A stretch of 12,275 nt of DNA. It comes from an uncultured Opitutia bacterium (GTDB lineage: Bacteria > Verrucomicrobiota > Verrucomicrobiia > Opitutales > UBA953). The stretch covers positions 1-12,275 of the forward strand of contig CAIRWP010000017.1 in the NCBI GenBank assembly GCA_903882335.1, in the 5' to 3' direction. Position 1 is the stretch's first letter, and each line of letters starts with the position of its first letter. A program made the translations under genes and the position numbers. A model generated the notes under the pieces. The model searched no databases, was not told the DNA's origin, and saw only the letters and a list, made by a program, of their open reading frames with translations. Shown piece after piece: positions 6,765 to 12,275 of this stretch.

Positions 6765-7928
6765 ATGCCCGCCCTCCCCCCTCGCCGCACCCCGCGGGTC
6801 GCCCTGCTCATCGAGACCACGCGGACCTACACCCGCGAGCTGCTCGCGGGGGTCCGCCGTTATGTGGCGGCCCACGGCCCCTGGTCGACCTACCTGGAGT
6901 TGCGCGCGCTGGATTCCTCCCCGCCCACTTGGCTCAAGGATTGGGACGGCGACGGCATCCTGACCCGTACCTTCGGCGCGGAGACCTCCCGGCTGGTCGC
7001 GGCCACGGGGTTGCCGGCCGTCGAGCTGCGCTCCACCCACTTCACCGGCGGGCGACCGTTCGTCGGCTGCGACAACGCGGACATCGGCCGCATGGTGGCC
7101 GAACATTTCCATGAGCGGGGTTTCCGGCACTTCGCGGCCTACAGCCAGCGCAATGAGCGCTTCTTCGTCGAACGCGTCGCCAACTTCCGGAAGGTGGTCC
7201 GCGCCTACGGACATCGTTGCCATGAGCTCCCCGAGGATCACCCGGAGCGAGCGCCGGATTGGGAGCAGAGCCAGCGCCGCCTGATCCGGTGGATCGCCCG
7301 GTTGCCCAAGCCGGTCGGCATCTTCGCCGCGACCGACCAGCTCGGGGTGCGCTTGCTCGAGGCCTGCCAGACGGCGGGCGTGCCGGTCCCCGAGGAGGTG
7401 GCGGTCGTGGGCGCCGAGAACGAGGAGACGCTGTGCAGCTTCACCACGCCGCCCCTGTCCTCGGTCCGCTTCGACGGACACGGGGTCGGCTACGCCGCCG
7501 CCGAGTTGCTCGACCGCCTGATGCGCGGCAAGGCCGCCCGCGCCAAGCCCGTGCTCCTCGCGCCGAAGGGCATCGTCGTGCGGGGTTCCTCCGGCGAGGT
7601 GGTGATCCGCGACCGGCTCGTCGCCCGGGCCGTCGCGCTCATCCGCGAGGAGGCGGTCCGCGGGCTCGACGTCAACGCGCTGACCACCCGGCTGGGCGCG
7701 TCCCGTAGCACCCTCGACCGCCGCATGAAGGCCGCGCTCCAGCGCTCGCCGAAGGACGAGATCCGGCGCGTCCGCTTCCGCGAGGTGGAGCGCCTGCTGC
7801 GCGAAACCAACCTCACCATCGACTTGATCGCGGAGCAGACGGGCTTCACCCACAGCCACTACCTCCAGACCGCGTTCAAGGCGCGCTATCGCCAGACCCC
7901 TGGCAGGTTCCGACGTTCGCCGACCTGA
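6765..7928 (+). CDS. XylR-type transcriptional regulator: sugar-binding domain plus AraC HTH
   Basis: This cytoplasmic DNA-binding protein has 387 residues, about the length of E. coli XylR. Residues about 11-278 form a LacI/periplasmic-binding-protein-like effector domain: RVALLIETTRTYTRELLAGVRRY near the start, FVGCDNADIGRMVAEHFHERGF at 99-120, and GIFAATDQLGVRLLEAC then VPEEVAVVGAENEE at 185-221. Residues about 285-383 are an AraC-type double helix-turn-helix, with IREEAVRGLDVNALTTRLG and the second-helix signature IAEQTGFTHSHYLQTAFKARY. The gene is divergent from the exported operon, 81 bp away, which suggests it controls that operon in response to a sugar-like ligand. The ATG at 6765 is preferred; a TTG at 6753 is in frame, adds only four residues and has AAGG too close upstream. 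The long open frame before this start is antisense to the operon and is not coding. Confidence 0.93.
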   Translation: MPALPPRRTPRVALLIETTRTYTRELLAGVRRYVAAHGPWSTYLELRALDSSPPTWLKDWDGDGILTRTFGAETSRLVAATGLPAVELRSTHFTGGRPFVGCDNADIGRMVAEHFHERGFRHFAAYSQRNERFFVERVANFRKVVRAYGHRCHELPEDHPERAPDWEQSQRRLIRWIARLPKPVGIFAATDQLGVRLLEACQTAGVPVPEEVAVVGAENEETLCSFTTPPLSSVRFDGHGVGYAAAELLDRLMRGKAARAKPVLLAPKGIVVRGSSGEVVIRDRLVARAVALIREEAVRGLDVNALTTRLGASRSTLDRRMKAALQRSPKDEIRRVRFREVERLLRETNLTIDLIAEQTGFTHSHYLQTAFKARYRQTPGRFRRSPT

Positions 7929-7935
7929 GCCGACG

Positions 7936-7968
7936 AAAAAGGGCGGGACCCTAGGAGGTCCCGCCCTT
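7936..7968 (-). terminator. Rho-independent terminator of the Verru_Chthon gene
   Basis: A perfect 12-bp stem pairs AAGGGCGGGACC (7939-7950) with GGTCCCGCCCTT (7957-7968) around a 6-base loop. Read on the minus strand the stem runs into T5, giving a classic intrinsic terminator for the gene ending at 7994. In the plus direction the stem is followed by only TT and then CGG, so it may also end the regulator transcript, but less efficiently. Confidence 0.87.
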
Positions 7969-7973
7969 CGGCA

Positions 7974-7990
7974 GCGGAGGAAACTTCCGC
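7974..7990. other. Small second hairpin between the convergent genes
   Basis: GCGGAGG (7974-7980) and CTTCCGC (7984-7990) form a 7-bp stem with one G-U pair and an AAA loop. It sits directly before the main terminator on the minus strand and may reinforce it or protect the mRNA end. Confidence 0.35.
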
Positions 7991-7993
7991 CTC

Positions 7994-10900
7994 TTAGATC
8001 TCGTCGGCGCGCAGCCAGCGGAACGACACCAGCTTGATGCGGCGGCCGAAAACGGCGTTGGCCATGTAGGGTAAGGGACGCGTGGGCAATTCGCCGGGGT
8101 AGACGCCGCTCACCGGAATGGAGTCGCCCATCGGGGCCTTCCAAGGCTCGATGCGCGGGTCGACGTACTCCGGCAGGCGCTGGTAGACAGCCTCGCACCA
8201 GGCGCGCGCGTTGCCCTCGGCGGTCATCACCTCGCCGAGCGAACGGACGGTGAACGTCTCGTCGCGCACCGACATGATCGGCGCCAGACGGCGCAGCAGG
8301 TCGGCCTGACGGGGCCAGCCGGGCAGACCTTCCGAGGAATTACCCACCGAGGCCTGCGGGTTGATGTAGTCGGCCGAGAAGCCGGCCGGATTGAGTTTAT
8401 TGCTCGGGTCCGCGACCGGGGTCGTCGGCTTGCCGTAGGTCGCCGCGGTCAGGTTGTAGGCCTTCTTCGTCGAGTCGGTCTGGGCGAGGCTGGCGCCGGA
8501 CTGTTGCAGTACCTCGAGGGCGGACTGCAGGGCCCCGCGCAGGCACGGGTCGGTCGCGCTGCCGTCGAAGGCCATCAGCTGGCGGTTGACGAACTCGGAG
8601 AGCGAGAGGAACGGCCCGCGGATGCGGACCTGCTTCACGATCTCGGTGGCGAGGGTGTCGAGCTGGGCATCGGTGAGCGCGGCGTAACCGGTCAAGGCGG
8701 TGACGCGCGACGTGCCCAAGGTCTCGGGCGAGGGCATCATCCGCACGAGGGAGGTCCGGCCGGCGCCGACGCTGTCCATGGTCGCGGCCGTCGCGCCCGA
8801 CTTGAGCACGGGGATGCGCTGGTCACGGAGGCTGCCGAGGACGGCGCGCCAGGCCGGCACCGAGGTGCTGTTCACGTTGAACTGGCCGTTGACGGTCAGG
8901 TAGGCTCCCAGTTTCAGCCAGGCATCGGGGATGCGGGGGCCGCCGGCGGCGGTCAGGTTGGAGTTGCTGAACGTGTTGGGCGCGGTCCAGGTGACCGAGT
9001 CCCGGGCGGCCAGGTCGAGTTCGGCCGCGTTGAGGGCCGGCTGGTAGGCGCGGTTGGCGAGCGGCACGGATCGATCGATGGCCTTGGCCCAGGAGGCCTT
9101 CAGCGCGGTGACGGTGGCGAGACCCTTGCTGTCGTCGTTCAACTGGGACCAGGCGGTGTAATCGGGGGCCAAGGAGGAGACGAACCAATCGTCGAAGAGG
9201 AGGTGGTTGAGGCAATACCGGTCATCGTGCTGGAGGAAGGCCTTGGGTACCTCGTTGCGGGTCTTGTAGGTTTGGCCAGCGTTTGACATGAACCAACGGC
9301 CCACCACGTCGTCGGCCGGCAGAATCGGGGAGGCGTCGGAATTGCCGATCAAGCCGTAGATGAAGGGTGGCGCCGGGTTGAAGCCTCGGGCGTCCCAGTT
9401 CTGCAGGTCAGCGAGCGACTGCAAGGGCGTCACCGGCTGCTCGGCGACCACCGCGGTGTTCAGGCCCGTCGCAGAATCGATCCCGGAGACGACGTAGCCG
9501 CGGAAGGTGGTCGGGTCGTTCTGCGGGGCATAGCTGTCGCTCCAGCCCGACATCGGGCGCCACCAGAGGTCGAAGGGCGCGTTGATGGGGTGCATGCATC
9601 CGAAGTAACGGATGCCGTTCTGCACGGACCCCGTCCCGCCGATCTGGTTGAGCCCGTTGTAGACGAGCACCTCGGCGGACTTATCGCCCAGCTCGGTGTA
9701 GCAGGTGAAGGGGCTCGACTGCAGCGCCCCCCGGGAGACGATCCCGTAATCCGCAGCGGTGAAGCCGGTGGAGTTGACCACGGAGCTGCTCAGGCTGTAG
9801 TTGTTGAGCGTGGACCCGTCGTTGGCCATGCGCATGCCGAAGGCGAACGTACCGAACGGACGGGAAGAGTTCACCACGCTGTCGTAGGCATAGCCCAGGG
9901 GGATGTTGGGGTCGTCCGGACCGTAGAGGGACTGGAAGAGCCACATGGCCGAGTCGGTCCAGATGTCGTTGCCGAAGCTGAAGCGGATCGGGGTGGAGCG
10001 CGCCCAGTTGAGCGAGGCGCCGAGGTTGACGTCCATACCGATCGAGTCGCGGCCGGTGTTCACCTTGCGCATCGCGAATCCCATGGACCCGCGAGCCGGT
10101 TGCGGCGTCGTGTCATCGCGCCAGGTGAGCCAGAGACCCGCCCCGCCGTTGTAGCCGGCGCTGTAGCCCGGCTTGATATTGAAGGAGGCGACGGCGCCGG
10201 CCGGGTTACCGCGGGCGGTGGTGTCGTAGAGCCAAGGGAAACCACCAACCGCCGGCGCGCGGGCGCCAGCGATGGAACCGCTGTCCCGGATGGAGTAGAC
10301 GCGGGTCTCGCCCGGCCCCAAGTCCATGGTGCCACTGGGCGAGACCGTGCGGAGCTGCAGGGCGTCCCAGCGGTTGATGCCGAACCAATAGCCGATGGGC
10401 ACGATGACGGGGTCGATCGTGGTGCTCGTCAGGGCCAGGCTGAAACCGATCGGCAACTGGTCGCCCTTGATGCTCAGGGTCAGGTCCGGGACCTTGATAC
10501 GGACGTTGTAGGGGTTCCAGAAGGTGATGACCGGTTGCAGGATGATGTGCCGCTGGTAGAGGCCGGCGCCGTTGGTCGTGGCGGTGGCGGAGAAGACGAA
10601 CTGCATGCGCGCGACCACCGGGTGACGGTAGACCGTCTCGTGGTAGTTGTACATCGGGTTGCTCTGACCGGTGGAACCGCGGTCGGTCGGGGGACGCATC
10701 TCGACGACGCTGTTCGGCGTGCCCGCGACCACCGCCTTGCGGTATTGCAGCATGTAGTCGACCATCGTGTTCCAGCTGCGGATCGGCGGGATGAAGCCGA
10801 GGCCGCGGTAGGTGCCGTTGTTGGCGCCCGTGTAATCGATGTTGCCGGCACCGATCGCACTGTAGTCGGACCACCAATACAGCAGGGCGTTGCGACCCTT

Positions 10901-12256
10901 GTTGCCGCTGGCGGGCGCCTGGCTGTCGAGGAAAGGCCGGCCGTAGAGCAGGTCGGCCCCGTTGGCGTTGGCGGTGATCTTCGGGCGGTTGCGGAACAGC
11001 GGCAACCGCACCTCGCGGTTCGGGTCGGCATCGTTGATGTGATCCCAGGTCTCGGCCAGGAGCGACAGGTCGCGGCGGAAGCCGCCGTTGGCCGCATTGA
11101 TCAGGAGGCCCGGCGAGTAGGTCGTGTAGTCATGGAAGCCCGCCTTGTTGGCGACGCTCACGGTGACGAGCCCGGACTTGACGGCGGCGTCGAAGCTGGC
11201 GCGCGACGGCAGGGTCAAGGCGGTCGTCGGCTGTGTCAGCCCCAGCGCCGTGAAGTCGACGGTCCCGAAGGTGCGGGCCCGACGGGTGGCCTCGAGGACA
11301 TCGGTGACACTCGAGCCGCCGATCGGCGCCGGCGGCGTGTCGAGGCTCACGAGGGCCTTCTGGTTCTCGCCCGACACCCACCAGGCGAACGTGCTGTCGG
11401 AGGGCTGGTTGGTGAGGCTGGCCGGGAAATCCTGCGCGGTGAGCGTCACGCGATCGGTCACATCCACCGGGGCGGTGTTGACGCCGACGAGCGGGGAGGA
11501 ATACGCGAGGGCGGGCGAGAGCAACGCCGCCAGGTTACCGGAGTTGGTCCAAAGCGGCAGCTGGCTGGGAGCCGCGGCGACCGGCGGCTTCTGCGGGCGC
11601 GGGCGGACGGGGCGAGGCGTGTTCGGGTCGAGCGGTTTGACCGGGGCCGGTCGCGGCAGACCCGGGGTGGCGTTGAAAATACCCTGGAAGGTGCCGCCGA
11701 CGGGCCGGGTCGGCGTGAAACGAGCATAGGGCGGCAGCGGCGGCGCCGGGGGCGGCGGCGCCACCGGGGCGACCAGCGGCTCGTAGGCATTGGAGGTCAG
11801 CCAGCCAAGGAAACGCCCGCGGGCGGAGATGGTGCCCGTAGTCTTATTATAATTATCGGTGGCCTTGAGGTTGTAGTCCGGGCGCTGCAGCGGACGGCCG
11901 AGGTAATTGCCATTTAAAATCTCGTGGTCGAGACCTTCCCAGCTGCGCCAGACGCCGAGGATCGGGAAGTCGAAGGTGTCGGTCGCGGACGGGTCGTCGT
12001 AGGCCGAGGCGGGGGCGGTGATGCGGGTGTCCGGCCCGAGCATCTGCTGCATGCTGCCCTGCGCGAGGCGCAGCGAGGCGACGGTGTTGAGGCGGGCGCG
12101 CGTCAACAGCACGCTGTTGATCGCGAGCCGCGACTCGACCTTGAGGAAGGCGGCCAGGACGATGATCACGATCACCAGAGCGGCGGCCATGACGAGGGCC
12201 AGGACCAAGGAAAAACCTTGGCGCTTGGCCGGGGGGTTAGACGGCTTCTTATCCAT
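7994..12256 (-). CDS. Verru_Chthon cassette protein A (large pilin-like exported protein)
   Basis: The 1420-residue product matches the large member of the Verru_Chthon four-gene cassette of Verrucomicrobia. The N-terminus is prepilin-like: a short basic leader (MDKKPSNPPAKRQG), then FSLVLALVMAAALVIVIIVL, one membrane helix at about 15-37. G14-F15 would be the peptidase IV-type cleavage site; the usual Glu at mature position 5 is Leu19. Residues about 163-233 are a proline-rich linker. The large middle part is Asn/Thr/Ser/Gly-rich and looks secreted or surface exposed. Near the end, LSLSEFVNRQL and DETFTVRSLGEV...ARAWCEAVYQRLPEYV (about 1332-1365) recall the C-terminal region of other cassette A proteins. 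No SD-like sequence precedes the ATG at 12256. The remaining cassette genes would lie beyond the window. The function is unknown; a pseudopilus or secretion role is inferred from the N-terminus. Confidence 0.86.
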   Translation of the reverse strand: MDKKPSNPPAKRQGFSLVLALVMAAALVIVIIVLAAFLKVESRLAINSVLLTRARLNTVASLRLAQGSMQQMLGPDTRITAPASAYDDPSATDTFDFPILGVWRSWEGLDHEILNGNYLGRPLQRPDYNLKATDNYNKTTGTISARGRFLGWLTSNAYEPLVAPVAPPPPAPPLPPYARFTPTRPVGGTFQGIFNATPGLPRPAPVKPLDPNTPRPVRPRPQKPPVAAAPSQLPLWTNSGNLAALLSPALAYSSPLVGVNTAPVDVTDRVTLTAQDFPASLTNQPSDSTFAWWVSGENQKALVSLDTPPAPIGGSSVTDVLEATRRARTFGTVDFTALGLTQPTTALTLPSRASFDAAVKSGLVTVSVANKAGFHDYTTYSPGLLINAANGGFRRDLSLLAETWDHINDADPNREVRLPLFRNRPKITANANGADLLYGRPFLDSQAPASGNKGRNALLYWWSDYSAIGAGNIDYTGANNGTYRGLGFIPPIRSWNTMVDYMLQYRKAVVAGTPNSVVEMRPPTDRGSTGQSNPMYNYHETVYRHPVVARMQFVFSATATTNGAGLYQRHIILQPVITFWNPYNVRIKVPDLTLSIKGDQLPIGFSLALTSTTIDPVIVPIGYWFGINRWDALQLRTVSPSGTMDLGPGETRVYSIRDSGSIAGARAPAVGGFPWLYDTTARGNPAGAVASFNIKPGYSAGYNGGAGLWLTWRDDTTPQPARGSMGFAMRKVNTGRDSIGMDVNLGASLNWARSTPIRFSFGNDIWTDSAMWLFQSLYGPDDPNIPLGYAYDSVVNSSRPFGTFAFGMRMANDGSTLNNYSLSSSVVNSTGFTAADYGIVSRGALQSSPFTCYTELGDKSAEVLVYNGLNQIGGTGSVQNGIRYFGCMHPINAPFDLWWRPMSGWSDSYAPQNDPTTFRGYVVSGIDSATGLNTAVVAEQPVTPLQSLADLQNWDARGFNPAPPFIYGLIGNSDASPILPADDVVGRWFMSNAGQTYKTRNEVPKAFLQHDDRYCLNHLLFDDWFVSSLAPDYTAWSQLNDDSKGLATVTALKASWAKAIDRSVPLANRAYQPALNAAELDLAARDSVTWTAPNTFSNSNLTAAGGPRIPDAWLKLGAYLTVNGQFNVNSTSVPAWRAVLGSLRDQRIPVLKSGATAATMDSVGAGRTSLVRMMPSPETLGTSRVTALTGYAALTDAQLDTLATEIVKQVRIRGPFLSLSEFVNRQLMAFDGSATDPCLRGALQSALEVLQQSGASLAQTDSTKKAYNLTAATYGKPTTPVADPSNKLNPAGFSADYINPQASVGNSSEGLPGWPRQADLLRRLAPIMSVRDETFTVRSLGEVMTAEGNARAWCEAVYQRLPEYVDPRIEPWKAPMGDSIPVSGVYPGELPTRPLPYMANAVFGRRIKLVSFRWLRADEI

Positions 12257-12275
12257 GCCATTATTTAAGGGATTA

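Noticed and set aside
6684..8198. Upstream in-frame extension of the DJ-1 gene through the regulator locus
   Set aside because: It is antisense to the regulator and crosses the divergent control region. The signal peptide begins at 6683.
9590..11917. A 775-codon open frame on the plus strand opposite cassette protein A
   Set aside because: Its composition is Arg/Gly/Val/Asp-rich with no domain or signal. The opposing frame encodes a recognisable protein with a pilin-like N-terminus, so this is a shadow.
12257..12275. AT-rich tail at the right edge as a promoter
   Set aside because: Only 19 bases are available. A TTAAAT-like box is present but no -35 can be seen, and upstream cassette genes may be co-transcribed.

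Overview
The window is GC-rich and reads as a chromosomal segment of a Verrucomicrobiota bacterium, probably Opitutaceae-like. The best taxonomic clues are a very large Verru_Chthon cassette protein A (a pilin-like family known mainly from Verrucomicrobia), a propeller plus multiheme cytochrome pair of the kind expanded in Planctomycetes and Verrucomicrobia, and a XylR-type AraC regulator. The assignment rests on recognising protein families, not on a database search.

Layout. Positions 127-1494 (minus) encode a NorM-like MATE exporter. Positions 1531-6683 (minus) hold a tight four-gene operon. In transcription order it encodes an exported DJ-1/PfpI protein, a Tat-exported xylose-isomerase-like TIM-barrel protein, a pentaheme cytochrome c and an exported beta-propeller protein. 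Its junctions are a 4-bp gap and two 4-bp ATGA overlaps. The MATE gene follows after 36 bp and may be read through. Positions 6684-6764 are a divergent control region with overlapping promoter-like elements and a perfect 7-bp inverted repeat. Positions 6765-7928 (plus) encode the regulator. A strong intrinsic terminator at 7936-7968 separates it from the convergent Verru_Chthon gene at 7994-12256 (minus), whose cassette partners would lie beyond the right edge.

How it may work together (inference). The regulator joins a periplasmic-binding-protein-like sugar-sensing domain to an AraC DNA-binding domain and is transcribed away from the operon, so it probably senses a sugar or sugar derivative and controls both itself and the operon. 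All four operon products carry export signals, so the machinery would act outside the cytoplasm. The propeller and TIM-barrel proteins would handle a carbohydrate-like substrate, the pentaheme cytochrome would carry electrons, and the DJ-1 protein would protect or repair carbonyl damage. The substrate cannot be read from the sequence. There are no RNA genes, CRISPR arrays or insertion sequences that I can see, and no gene-free stretch exceeds 126 bases.
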